Assembly: GCA_937928405.1 (NCBI GenBank)
Contig: CALFWZ010000098.1
Coordinates: forward strand, 1 to 52,193
Source: an uncultured Saprospiraceae bacterium
Lineage (GTDB): Bacteria; Bacteroidota; Bacteroidia; Chitinophagales; Saprospiraceae
Length of the DNA: 52,193 bases
Direction of reading: 5' to 3'
The position numbers were made by a program, and so were the translations under genes. Shown piece by piece: positions 20,901 through 27,956 of the stretch; the first letter of the stretch is position 1; each line of letters opens with the position of its first letter. A model generated the notes under the pieces. It searched no databases and was not told where the DNA came from. It was given only the letters and a program-made list of their open reading frames with translations.

Positions 20901-20966
20901 AATAAATAGACAAAAAATACCTAAGATTTTTGCCCACTTTAAGATAGGAGGTAAATGATTTTTCAT
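17904..20966 (-). CDS. SusC/RagA-family TonB-dependent outer-membrane transporter
   Basis: Imports oligosaccharides across the outer membrane using TonB energy. The start at 20966 (MKNHLPPILK) was chosen over an in-frame ATG at 21005 because it opens a typical signal peptide; this gives 1020 residues. Domains: signal, carboxypeptidase-regulatory-like domain (VSGTIMDADENEPLPGVTI), TonB-dependent plug (DEIVVVGYGSQDRAKVTGAV, then VVDGVVVQGLGDLNPYDIES) and a 22-strand beta-barrel ending IGGIQIKF. No extra anti-sigma signalling domain is present, which fits control by the HTCS regulator. It is preceded by a 35-codon membrane ORF and the shared 21207-21225 site. Family assignment is firm; substrate is inferred. 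Confidence 0.96.
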   Translation of the reverse strand: MKNHLPPILKWAKILGIFCLFISTLHPAYALPFEEIQVSGTIMDADENEPLPGVTIIVKGQQTGTVTDIDGTYSLKVPDESAVLIFSYTGYVTQEITVGNQTRIDLSMASDVQKLDEIVVVGYGSQDRAKVTGAVSTIKSAEITEVPVFTADQALQGKASGVTVINNGSPGADPIVRIRGLGTTGDNSPLIVVDGVVVQGLGDLNPYDIESMTILKDASTTAVFGAQGSNGVIMVTTKNGVSGETKIELNAYAGVQQVAKRFEVMNREQYLQHASNWGVAQGRIEDPQYADLINNDTDWQDEIFQNGVMQSYNVSVSGGNDNSNFRIGGGYIDQDGVMLNTGTNRYTFRANSNFTKGKLTVGENLSVSLVERTPENNAGGRSAIEHAIKMPPYFSVFNPENIGGYQGVNNSLDAQDAENPVRVLMHPQNLSKRTNLLGNLYAEYEILPELKFRVQGGLDWWTFNNNNFTPSFSGEPTARPFAVIGRGNGTHRQITAFAQFNYTKSFGNHNFDALILGERNNSFDTREGASSTNAITDEINNLTNVDAQIGSFGFEYTRIGMLGRLNYDYAGKYILAGSYRRDASSRFGSDNRWAGFYSVAGGWVISKENFFPKVGAISSLKLRGSLGTVGNDKIGEYRYAASINTGSYNSSFIDVLTGSHYLAAGTTAGNVATPDLKWETTTMTNIGMDVYLFDNQISFAAEYYRNVSDDLLINVQLTPSLGGHNGNGPRNVGSVKVDGFDFNLGYNDAQGPFKWNANFNLSTTNNVVQNLNGEVLGNGNFEGTNILRSVEGQPINHFFGLITDGIFQTEEEILTSPLQEDAKPGDIKFRDISGENGVPDGVIDDFDKTNLGNPIPDIIYGISLGANYKNFDASIFINGMHGNEIYNTNIWDLEGGRRFFNASPKALDAWTPDNRDTDIPRITTDPQNLQASDRFIEDGSFTRLKNITLGYTLNNLGKNANSSIRFYVSGQNLITITDYSGLDPEVGSSSVVGNNASQVGLDRGNYPISKTYIGGIQIKF

Positions 20967-21021
20967 GTAAGTTTTATTGATTGATTTTTTAAGTAGATAT
21001 TCCATTACTATACATCTAGGA

Positions 21022-21129
21022 TTATCGTTCTAAATACCCCAGAAGAATAAAGAGAAAAAGTATGATCGAAATACTAAGCACAATTAACTCTTTAGCATAG
21101 GACCCTGGTTGAGCATTTTTCTTTATCAT
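21022..21129 (-). CDS. Small single-helix membrane protein upstream of SusC (35 residues)
   Basis: Predicted small ORF too short for routine calling. It starts MIKKNAQPGSYAKE, a short basic/polar N-terminus, continues with a hydrophobic helix (about residues 15-33, LIVLSISIILFLF), and ends GYLER before a stop at 21022-21024. It lies 55 bp upstream of the chosen SusC start, on the same strand, and downstream of a shared regulatory-like site whose distance to this ATG (78 bp) equals that of the matching site at the other unit. It could be a real membrane peptide or a translated leader that tunes susC expression. No homologue is recognised, and no strong Shine-Dalgarno is visible, which is normal in this phylum. 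Confidence 0.5.
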   Translation of the reverse strand: MIKKNAQPGSYAKELIVLSISIILFLFILLGYLER

Positions 21130-21206
21130 CGACAAATTAGTTTTCTGATGTAAATGTAGACTATGGGGGTATTTTTGGGATAGTAGATTTGGCCCATTTT
21201 CTAATA

Positions 21207-21225
21207 AATTTGATGCATCATCAAA
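21207..21225. promoter_or_regulatory. Shared 19-bp operator-like site, SusCD unit
   Basis: AATTTGA-TGCAT-CATCAAA on the plus strand. It contains the inverted repeat TTTGATG/CATCAAA with a 3-base spacer. On the minus strand it is followed by AAAATGG six bases later. The same AATTTGA-N5-CATCAAA occurs at 26804-26822. It lies between the GH43 stop and the small ORF that precedes susC. It may bind the HTCS regulator or another xylose-responsive factor. Confidence 0.5.
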
Positions 21226-21264
21226 ATAATAGCTAGATAAATTGAATTTTAAGCGAATAAAATT

Positions 21265-22281
21265 CTAAATATCATAAGGATTGATCGTGTCAATGGTTCC
21301 GTCTTCCTGATGGTGGAGTTCTGTCATTTTCATAGATCTCAAATGAGTAACGCCACCGGACAAAATGGAATCATGATAGAAGAGGTACCACCGCTCTTTG
21401 AAAGCACAAATAGAATGATGTGAGGTCCAACCAATGACCGGATTGAGTATTTTTCCACGATAGGTAAAAGGACCATAAGGATTATTTCCAGTAGCATAGC
21501 AAATAAAATGGGTGTTACCGGTAGAATAAGAGAAATAATAGGTATCCTTATGTTTATGAACCCAGGCAGCCTCAAAAAAACGACGATTGTGATCTCCGGC
21601 GAGCAGCGGATTCCCATCGCTATCCAAAATTTCTATTGGTCGTGGATTTTCACAAAACTCCGTCAGATCATCTGTCAACTTAGCCATGATGGGATTTAGT
21701 GCTGGCTTTTTGGGAGATGGTTCTTCATGTGATTCTTTATAAATATTGTTTCTGTATTTTTGCAATTGACCACCCCAGATTCCTCCAAAATACATATAAT
21801 AACTTCCATCGGAATCCGCAAAAACGGCAGGGTCTATGGAGTAGCTGCCTTTAATAGCTTCTGGTTGTGCTGTAAAAGGTCCGTGAGGATGATCTCCAAT
21901 GGCTACCCCAATTTTAAAAATTCCAGTCTTGGTCTTTGCTGGAAAATAGAGGTAGTACTTTCCATCCTTCTCTGCCGCGTCTGGTGCCCACATCTGGCGT
22001 TCTGCCCAAGGAACATTTGCTACGTGTAAGGCGGGACCATGATCCACCACAGGCGCCGTAGGGTCTTCCATTGAAAAAACATGATAATCCTCCATTCCAA
22101 AATGATCTCCATTGTCGTTGAAAGGTATTCCGGCGTCGATATCATGAGAAGGATAAATGTAAAATTTTCCCTCGAAAACATGAGCGGAAGGATCGGCCGT
22201 ATACAGATGCGTTACCAAGGGGGCAGAAATCGCTTTTTCTTTTAATTTTTCTAAATCTTCCGTAATTTTATCTTCTGGCAT
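21265..22281 (-). CDS. Cytoplasmic GH43 beta-xylosidase / arabinofuranosidase
   Basis: Predicted to release xylose (or arabinose) from imported oligosaccharides. It has 338 residues forming a single five-blade propeller and no signal peptide, so it should act in the cytoplasm. The expected GH43 triad is visible: catalytic base Asp30 (LYTADPSAHVF), pKa-modulating Asp150 (YSIDPAVFAD) and general acid Glu237 (RRFFEAAWVHK). GWTSHHSIC near 285-292 supplies the conserved His. The location just after a sugar symporter gene (18 bp) fits a transport-then-hydrolysis pair, and XylA would take the product. GH43 includes xylosidases and arabinofuranosidases, and sequence alone does not separate them; xylosidase is favoured by context. 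Confidence 0.9.
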   Translation of the reverse strand: MPEDKITEDLEKLKEKAISAPLVTHLYTADPSAHVFEGKFYIYPSHDIDAGIPFNDNGDHFGMEDYHVFSMEDPTAPVVDHGPALHVANVPWAERQMWAPDAAEKDGKYYLYFPAKTKTGIFKIGVAIGDHPHGPFTAQPEAIKGSYSIDPAVFADSDGSYYMYFGGIWGGQLQKYRNNIYKESHEEPSPKKPALNPIMAKLTDDLTEFCENPRPIEILDSDGNPLLAGDHNRRFFEAAWVHKHKDTYYFSYSTGNTHFICYATGNNPYGPFTYRGKILNPVIGWTSHHSICAFKERWYLFYHDSILSGGVTHLRSMKMTELHHQEDGTIDTINPYDI

Positions 22282-22299
22282 TTTAATGTTTTTTTGAGG

Positions 22300-23787
22300 T
22301 TATACTTGTTCTCTTCTTGACAATAATTCTTCTTCTATCTGGTTTTCCATTTGTTTATTTATCTCATAAAAGAATAGGGAAGCCGCACCAATCAGAAACG
22401 GAATGGCGGCATAGATGCTTACGGAAAGTTTAATGCCATTGATAGCAGAAGGTAATTGAGCGGATAGGTTGGCATCGTATTCATAGCTTGCTAGCAATGA
22501 TGCCACTAATGCTCCTCCAATACTTAATCCTATTTTTAATCCAAAAATCATGGCTGAAAAAATAATGGCGGTGGCTCTTCGGTGATTTTTCCATTCAGAA
22601 TAATCGGCTACATCGGCTATCATCGCCCATAGCAATGGAATGGTGATTCCATAAAAGAAGCCATGAAAGATTTGAGTAATAAAAACAATTCCAATGGAAT
22701 CTGAAGGATAGAAATAAAATAGAATGATGAAAATGGTAGAAATAAATAATCCTATTCCAAACACATTTCTTTTACCAAACCGATCTGCTAATGATTTTGA
22801 AAAGAAAATTCCAAAAATCATAAAAATAATTCCACCAGCATTAAATAGACTGAAAGCAGAAGTTGGAGCATCTTCGGGCCACTTGAATTCTGTGAGTCCC
22901 ATACTGGTCAGTCCTTGATTCAAGCCATTAATAAATCCATTGAATCCTATATTTTCTAAAAAATTAGCCAAAGCTGGTTCACTCAAGTAATCTTTGAAAT
23001 AGTAAATATACATGCCTCCTTTGAGTGCTAAAGTGACAAAAACCAAAATGGTTAAGAGCAACATAACGATCCAAGGACGGTTTTTTGATAGATCTTTTAG
23101 ATCTTCACGGACCGTTGATTTCTCTTCTGGTCGGGGAATTACCCTTTCTTTAGTGGTCCAAAAAGTTATCAATAGAAATACAGTTCCAATGACGGCGAAT
23201 AAACCCATAGTTGTTTTAAAGCCAACCGCTTTATCCCCGTCTCCCAATATCAACACTAAAGGCAATAACAATACTTGAATTATAAATTGTGCTATCATTA
23301 CTGCCACGAAGCGATAACTTGATAGGCTGTTACGCTCTGACATATCTCCCGTCAGTACGCCACTTAAAGCAGAATAAGGCAGGTTATTGGCAGAATAGAT
23401 AATTACTAGTAAAAAATAAGTAACTAAGGCGTAAATTACTTTTCCATTTTCACTAAAATCGGGTGTGCTAAAAGCCAATAGTGAAATAGCACCAAAAGGG
23501 ATGGCCGTCCATAAAATCCAAGGTCGAAATTTACCCCATCTCGTATGGGTCCGATCGGCAATTGCACCCATAATCACATTAAAGAAAGCGCCAAAGAAAC
23601 CCCCAACAAAGATGATCGTGGCTGCCGTTGCAGCTGGAATTTGATAAACATCCGTGTAAAAGAAAGCCAAAAAGGTCATCAGGGTTTGAAAAATAAGATT
23701 CGCAGCGAGATCTCCGAGACTATAGCCAATTTTTTCTTTGACTGAAAGTTTATGACCTGCAATAGATATTGATGGATTATTTGTCAT
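22300..23787 (-). CDS. GPH-family (MelB/XylP-like) sugar:cation symporter
   Basis: Inner-membrane transporter with about 12 hydrophobic helices in 495 residues, of the glycoside-pentoside-hexuronide:cation symporter family. Family marks are the N-terminal KEKIGYSLGDLAANLIFQ segment, the loop ADRTHTRWGKFRPWILW between helices 2 and 3, and MIADVADYSEWKNHRRATA in the C-terminal half. It probably moves xylose or short xylo-oligosaccharides from periplasm to cytoplasm. It lies between GH10 (8 bp before) and GH43 (18 bp after), so the three genes form one unit. An extra-long loop near residues 285-315 separates the helices around the middle of the protein. Family is firm, substrate inferred. Confidence 0.93.
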   Translation of the reverse strand: MTNNPSISIAGHKLSVKEKIGYSLGDLAANLIFQTLMTFLAFFYTDVYQIPAATAATIIFVGGFFGAFFNVIMGAIADRTHTRWGKFRPWILWTAIPFGAISLLAFSTPDFSENGKVIYALVTYFLLVIIYSANNLPYSALSGVLTGDMSERNSLSSYRFVAVMIAQFIIQVLLLPLVLILGDGDKAVGFKTTMGLFAVIGTVFLLITFWTTKERVIPRPEEKSTVREDLKDLSKNRPWIVMLLLTILVFVTLALKGGMYIYYFKDYLSEPALANFLENIGFNGFINGLNQGLTSMGLTEFKWPEDAPTSAFSLFNAGGIIFMIFGIFFSKSLADRFGKRNVFGIGLFISTIFIILFYFYPSDSIGIVFITQIFHGFFYGITIPLLWAMIADVADYSEWKNHRRATAIIFSAMIFGLKIGLSIGGALVASLLASYEYDANLSAQLPSAINGIKLSVSIYAAIPFLIGAASLFFYEINKQMENQIEEELLSRREQV

Positions 23788-23795
23788 TGGTTAAA

Positions 23796-24935
23796 TTAAT
23801 TTTTCGGTTGATTCAAATTCATCACTTTATGATAAGCGGGTTTAGGGAGATAGTTCCGATCAAAAAAGAGCGGGTGGTTGGTTCTGTTTTCTATAGGCCA
23901 GTTATTGAGCCAAGAGCCTCCATCGTTCACGCCCCAGAATGTTACTCGACTGATTTTATCTTGGTGCTTTAAAAAAAGATTAAATATATCGCTGTAACGT
24001 TCGGCTAATTTTACTTGCATAGAATCTGGCAATCCATCTGGATATGGGTCCATAAATGGGCTGCCCTCAAAATTTTGACTTACTTCTGCTCCTTCTAATT
24101 CCCAAGGGTTGGGTAAGGCGGTTACGTCCAATTCTGTGAACATAACTTTTACGCCTAATTCAGCATAGGCAAGAATACTATTTTCGACATCTTTGAGATC
24201 TGGCCCAATCAAACTCCAATGTGCCTGCATGCCAACTCCGTCAATTTTGATTCCCTTCTCTTGTAAGTTTTTTACTAGTTTAACTGCTCCCGCTCTTTTT
24301 TCTGGCTTCCACATATTATAATCGTTATAAATCAAAGTGGCAGTAGGATCTACTTCTGCGGCCGTCCGAAAAGCTTGCTCTAAATAGGAGGGGCCCATTA
24401 CTTTGAAGAAATTAGATTCGCGGAAGGTTCCATCCTCATTTAACGCTTCGTTGACAACATCCCAAGTGTCTATTTTGCCTTTATAATGTCCAGCTACTTT
24501 ACGAATATGTTGGTCTATATAACTGGCCATCAAAGCACTATCTTTTACTTCATTCATATATTCCGCAATTTGACTATGCCACAATAAGGCATGACCCACT
24601 ATATGCATGTTGTTTTTTCTTCCAAACTCAACATATTGATCACAAATAGAAAAATTAAAAGAATCTAAGGTTGGATGGATATACATCCACTTCATATTAT
24701 TTTCAGGGGTGATCGTATTGAATTCCTTTTTTATCAAGCTTGCTCCAACCTGATCTGTTTCCAAAATTTGTGCTTCATTCAGGGCTGCCCCTATAGTGAA
24801 AGCATTGGTGAAATTGGTTTTTAATCTTGGAATGGTATCCGTAGGTACAAGAGGCGTGTCGGCATTCGTTTCTCCACAATTTGTAAAAAATAAACTAGTA
24901 AGAATTATTCCTAAAAGATGAAAGTAGAATCTCAT
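23796..24935 (-). CDS. GH10 endo-beta-1,4-xylanase lipoprotein
   Basis: Second GH10 enzyme of the locus, 379 residues. It has a lipoprotein signal with lipobox FTNC (Cys20) and then essentially only the GH10 barrel (about 40-375). Motifs are GHALLWHSQ, acid/base Glu163 in WDVVNEALNEDG and nucleophile Glu268 in MFTELDVTALP. It starts 63 bp after the clan-A-like hydrolase gene and ends 8 bp before the symporter gene. Whether it faces the periplasm or the outside cannot be told from the lipobox. Its simple architecture and link with the symporter suggest it trims oligosaccharides, while the FN3-bearing GH10 attacks polymer; that division is inference. Confidence 0.95.
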   Translation of the reverse strand: MRFYFHLLGIILTSLFFTNCGETNADTPLVPTDTIPRLKTNFTNAFTIGAALNEAQILETDQVGASLIKKEFNTITPENNMKWMYIHPTLDSFNFSICDQYVEFGRKNNMHIVGHALLWHSQIAEYMNEVKDSALMASYIDQHIRKVAGHYKGKIDTWDVVNEALNEDGTFRESNFFKVMGPSYLEQAFRTAAEVDPTATLIYNDYNMWKPEKRAGAVKLVKNLQEKGIKIDGVGMQAHWSLIGPDLKDVENSILAYAELGVKVMFTELDVTALPNPWELEGAEVSQNFEGSPFMDPYPDGLPDSMQVKLAERYSDIFNLFLKHQDKISRVTFWGVNDGGSWLNNWPIENRTNHPLFFDRNYLPKPAYHKVMNLNQPKN

Positions 24936-24998
24936 TGCTATGTTTTAAATTAAAATAATTAGCTTAATACAAGCCATACTGACAAAAGAGATGGTGAA

Positions 24999-26726
24999 TT
25001 ATTTGCCCGTTACTTGTTTTAGCATGTTGAAAAAGTCAATTTTTCTTTTTGAATTGATGCGCCAGTCTACTGGTACACTTTGAAAGCCATTTTCAAAAGC
25101 TTCTCCATCTCTTCTAAAATCGAAGTAGCCCCAAGAAGCATAAGCGGAGATAGCGGATTTAAAATGATTAACTTCCTCCTCAAAATCATAATGGTCATCT
25201 TCATTAAAAAGAATAGGTTTGTTAGTATATCCAGGCACCATCTTGGTCTGCTTCACCATTTTTGCCAATTGGGTAGGATCTTCTACACCATTTCCGTGCA
25301 AAAGCAGATAGTCCGCTAATTGAACTACGTTGGCTGTTGGAATTTTACCACCAGAGAAGCTGGTGCTTACTAACAGGCGATGATCAGAACTGCCAGCGGT
25401 TTGTATTCTATGAATTAGTTGATGAATATTTGGTGCTTTTAAAATTTCATGATCGTAAAAAATATCGCATTCATTATTCACCTCTACCAAAATATTTCGA
25501 TACCCTTTTTTTAGAATCCAATCTGTCATTTGATCTACCGCATTAATTACAGATGCTTCGTTTTCTAAATGTTGGTCTTGGCCAAAGTAGAAATAGCCAA
25601 GAATGACAATCATCCCCAACTCGTCTGCTTTATCCAGAATTTTTCTTAAACGTTGCATATATTCAGGACGTAATTCTCCCGTTGGGGTAAAGGTTGAATT
25701 CACCCAATTTTTATTGCCATAGCCTAAAGGACTGCCACCTTGTAGATTCAAGGTGAAGGCCAGCATCCCATGTTCATACCAAGAAGGCATGGCTGCGATA
25801 AATTCTTTTGTATTGCGATTGGGGTCCCATATTTTAGTATCGGGATAAGCAAATCCATTTCTAGAGGTAGGATTGAGGTCATCAAAAATTCCTTGGACCA
25901 ATCTGGCATTAAATAAGAGGCCTTCAATTTTTTGATTTTTATAATATTGACCGTGATAGGTCAAGGTATCATTGATATAAAATTGATTCCCTTTAATACT
26001 CAGATTGGTAGTTCGAATAGGATGAAATGGGGCAGGGGGATTACTCAGCTGCGTGGCTTTCACCTCTTGTAAGCTATCGGTGTGAAATAAAACCATTCGA
26101 TCTATCTGACAAAAAGAAGATCGGGCATTAAGAATAATTTGGTAAGTACCAGGACGATCAAATTCTGCATACAAAATATGTCCATCATGATCGCTAGTGG
26201 CTGCTTGCCAGACAAAATTGAAATCTTGACCGTAAACTTTAAAAAAACCGTTTCGAGAATTACCATTAGGACAATCAACACCGTTTTTCGGGGATTTTTC
26301 ACACAATGGCCTTGGATAAACTTGGTGTCCACCCTCTTTTTGTCCATAAAAGCGATCAGCAGTAATTTTTAGCCAGGTGTCGTTGTGGTCGGTAACGTCT
26401 GCTCCTTTTCCGACTGACATCCGCCAAGTGAACTGATATTTACCTGGATTTTGAATATAAATAGGGTATACTAGTTGCCCAACTCCGGTTGAATCTAAGT
26501 ATTGTTCTCCCTTCCAACTTAAATACCCTGATCCAGTAAACCCAGGAGTATTTGCATCTAATTGCCAATCTTCATGGATGATCGGCAAATCTTCCATTTC
26601 AATCATTATCAGGCCACCTTGTTCATGAAATAACGAAGCATTAGTGCCTTGGGCATCTAGTCTTTCTGTTATATTCAATAATATTCCGAGAATTAAGTAG
26701 CATTTAAAATAGAGGAGTACTTTCAT
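24999..26726 (-). CDS. Secreted clan GH-A-like hydrolase with N-terminal CBM6-like module, family not recognised
   Basis: First gene of the transport/GH unit; 575 residues with a Sec signal (cleavage near residue 25, DAQG). Residues about 38-215 look like a CBM6/CBM35-type module (MIEMEDLP, GSGYLSW, GKYQFTWRMSVG, GTYQIILNARSS). Residues about 240-572 look like a (beta/alpha)8 barrel with the clan GH-A pattern: ILVEVNNECD gives a candidate acid/base Glu419 after Asn, and PILFNEDDHYDF gives a candidate nucleophile Glu509. I cannot place it in a numbered GH family. By context it should act on xylan or a side chain of it. Coordinates are firm; catalytic roles are inferred from motif position. Confidence 0.8.
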   Translation of the reverse strand: MKVLLYFKCYLILGILLNITERLDAQGTNASLFHEQGGLIMIEMEDLPIIHEDWQLDANTPGFTGSGYLSWKGEQYLDSTGVGQLVYPIYIQNPGKYQFTWRMSVGKGADVTDHNDTWLKITADRFYGQKEGGHQVYPRPLCEKSPKNGVDCPNGNSRNGFFKVYGQDFNFVWQAATSDHDGHILYAEFDRPGTYQIILNARSSFCQIDRMVLFHTDSLQEVKATQLSNPPAPFHPIRTTNLSIKGNQFYINDTLTYHGQYYKNQKIEGLLFNARLVQGIFDDLNPTSRNGFAYPDTKIWDPNRNTKEFIAAMPSWYEHGMLAFTLNLQGGSPLGYGNKNWVNSTFTPTGELRPEYMQRLRKILDKADELGMIVILGYFYFGQDQHLENEASVINAVDQMTDWILKKGYRNILVEVNNECDIFYDHEILKAPNIHQLIHRIQTAGSSDHRLLVSTSFSGGKIPTANVVQLADYLLLHGNGVEDPTQLAKMVKQTKMVPGYTNKPILFNEDDHYDFEEEVNHFKSAISAYASWGYFDFRRDGEAFENGFQSVPVDWRINSKRKIDFFNMLKQVTGK

Positions 26727-26803
26727 GCAATGGTTATAGGTCTAAAAATTCCAGACACTAATAAAAGAACTAAATTCTGAAGTGGTCAACCTCGCCATTT
26801 TTT

Positions 26804-26822
26804 AATTTGAAAATGCATCAAA
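26804..26822. promoter_or_regulatory. Shared 19-bp operator-like site, GH/transport unit
   Basis: AATTTGA-AAATG-CATCAAA on the plus strand, matching the 21207-21225 site in both 7-base arms. On the minus strand it is followed two bases later by AAAATGG, as at the other site. It lies 78 bp before the ATG at 26726, the same distance as the other site to the ATG at 21129. An imperfect TAnnTTTG-like box (CATATTTG on the minus strand, 26819-26826) overlaps it. Confidence 0.5.
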
Positions 26823-26891
26823 TATGATAGTGAATGCATCATTTTTAGGATGGGTAGAATGGTAAAGATTCGGGTTGATACAAGTTTACCA

Positions 26892-26924
26892 TTGCCTTCT
26901 CCACCCTAAATAATGGTATTTTTG
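26892..26924 (+). promoter_or_regulatory. Possible promoter of the alpha/beta hydrolase gene
   Basis: TTG at 26892-26894 and TATTTTTG at 26917-26924, a full match to the Bacteroidota -7 pattern TAnnTTTG. The spacer is 22 bases, slightly longer than the usual 19-21. It points towards the gene starting at 27028. The rest of 26727-27027 holds the shared xylan-locus site and no gene. Confidence 0.35.
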
Positions 26925-27027
26925 TTCATTATTTTGTCCAATTGTTGATTGACAGGCATTTGTGAATATCTTCTTATGAATGTATGAGAATGTATGAGAT
27001 CCTATCATTAGCATCAAATTCTACCTT

Positions 27028-27681
27028 GTGTCAAAGAAAATTTATCTCCTGCCTGGTTTTGCCTTAGATCCTGCCATTTTTAATAAACTAGCATTAACGG
27101 GAGAGCTTGTTTTTATGTCTTGGTTAGAACCAAAACAAAATGAACATTTAGTGGATTATGCGCATCGAATGATCGCTTCGTATCAGATTGTATCGAGTCC
27201 CGATACGGTTTTGATTGGGCATTCTTTTGGTGGAATGGTGGTGCAGACAATGGCTTCCCTTGTGGAGGTAGGAACGGTTATTTTAATTGCTTCTGTTAAA
27301 TCCGCAGCAGAAAAACCATTAAGTTTTAAAATGATTCCAGTTTTACCTTACCATCGCTGGTTTAGTAAAGCAATGGTAACCCAATCAGTTGGGTTTTGGG
27401 GACGCTTTCATGGTTATAATACCCCAGAAAAAATTGCTGCCTTCCAAGAGATGGTCAATAACAAAAGTGATTATTATATGCAGTGGTCTTTGCAGCAAAT
27501 TTTGGAATGGGAAGCACCTGCCTTTTCCGCTGGTTTGGTACATATTCATGGAGATCAAGACAAAACCTTTTTTATCAATCGTATAAAGGATCCAATTATT
27601 ATTCCGGGAGGACATCATATGTTGCCACTCCAAAAACCAGGCGAAGTGAGTGCTATTATTCAAGAAATTTTAAAAACTTAG
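27028..27681 (+). CDS. Alpha/beta hydrolase
   Basis: Cytoplasmic alpha/beta-hydrolase fold protein of 217 residues with no signal peptide. The nucleophile elbow GHSFGG places catalytic Ser66. The acid is probably Asp176 or Asp178 in HIHGDQDKTF and the base His196/197 in PGGHHMLP. The N-terminal YLLPGFALD segment carries the oxyanion-hole turn. The start is GTG at 27028; no in-frame ATG lies just upstream because the one at 26980 meets a stop after five codons. It is divergent from the xylan locus and shares its 300-bp upstream region, but nothing shows co-regulation. The substrate is unknown (esterase, lipase-like or peptidase-like). Confidence 0.88.
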   Translation: MSKKIYLLPGFALDPAIFNKLALTGELVFMSWLEPKQNEHLVDYAHRMIASYQIVSSPDTVLIGHSFGGMVVQTMASLVEVGTVILIASVKSAAEKPLSFKMIPVLPYHRWFSKAMVTQSVGFWGRFHGYNTPEKIAAFQEMVNNKSDYYMQWSLQQILEWEAPAFSAGLVHIHGDQDKTFFINRIKDPIIIPGGHHMLPLQKPGEVSAIIQEILKT

Positions 27682-27732
27682 CCGGAAAAGAATATTGGTT
27701 TGTTCTCAGAACTATTTTAGTACCAACAAAAA

Positions 27733-27764
27733 AGCAGGTTCCAATACGGAACCTGCTCTTTTAA
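27733..27764. terminator. Bidirectional rho-independent terminator
   Basis: A perfect 10-bp stem AGCAGGTTCC / GGAACCTGCT (27733-27742, 27748-27757) with loop AATAC. It is followed by CTTTT on the plus strand and by TTTTTTG on the minus strand. It lies between two convergent genes and can end both. Confidence 0.88.
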
Positions 27765-27956
27765 TTATTCACTCTCTGTATCTCTATCGAAGATGTCAAA
27801 ATCTTCATCGAAATCATCTAGTTCATCAAGCCATTGTTTGTTTTTATATTTAGGCTTTTTCATGGGTTTTTTTCTACGAGAATCCATGTTTTCCTCGTTT
27901 GAAATGGAAGGTTTTGCCGGTGTTTTTTTACCACCTGGCACATTCTTACGTGGCAT
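27765..27956 (-). CDS. Small highly charged hypothetical protein (63 residues)
   Basis: Not recognised. The first 40 residues are rich in Lys, Arg and Pro (MPRKNVPGGKKTP, RRKKPMKKPKYKNK) and the last 22 are very acidic (LDELDDFDEDFDIFDRD). No signal peptide, membrane helix or Cys is present. This polar composition suggests an unstructured cytoplasmic protein that may bind nucleic acid or another protein. A strong terminator directly follows the stop codon, which supports real expression. No plus-strand gene competes for this stretch. Confidence 0.6.
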   Translation of the reverse strand: MPRKNVPGGKKTPAKPSISNEENMDSRRKKPMKKPKYKNKQWLDELDDFDEDFDIFDRDTESE

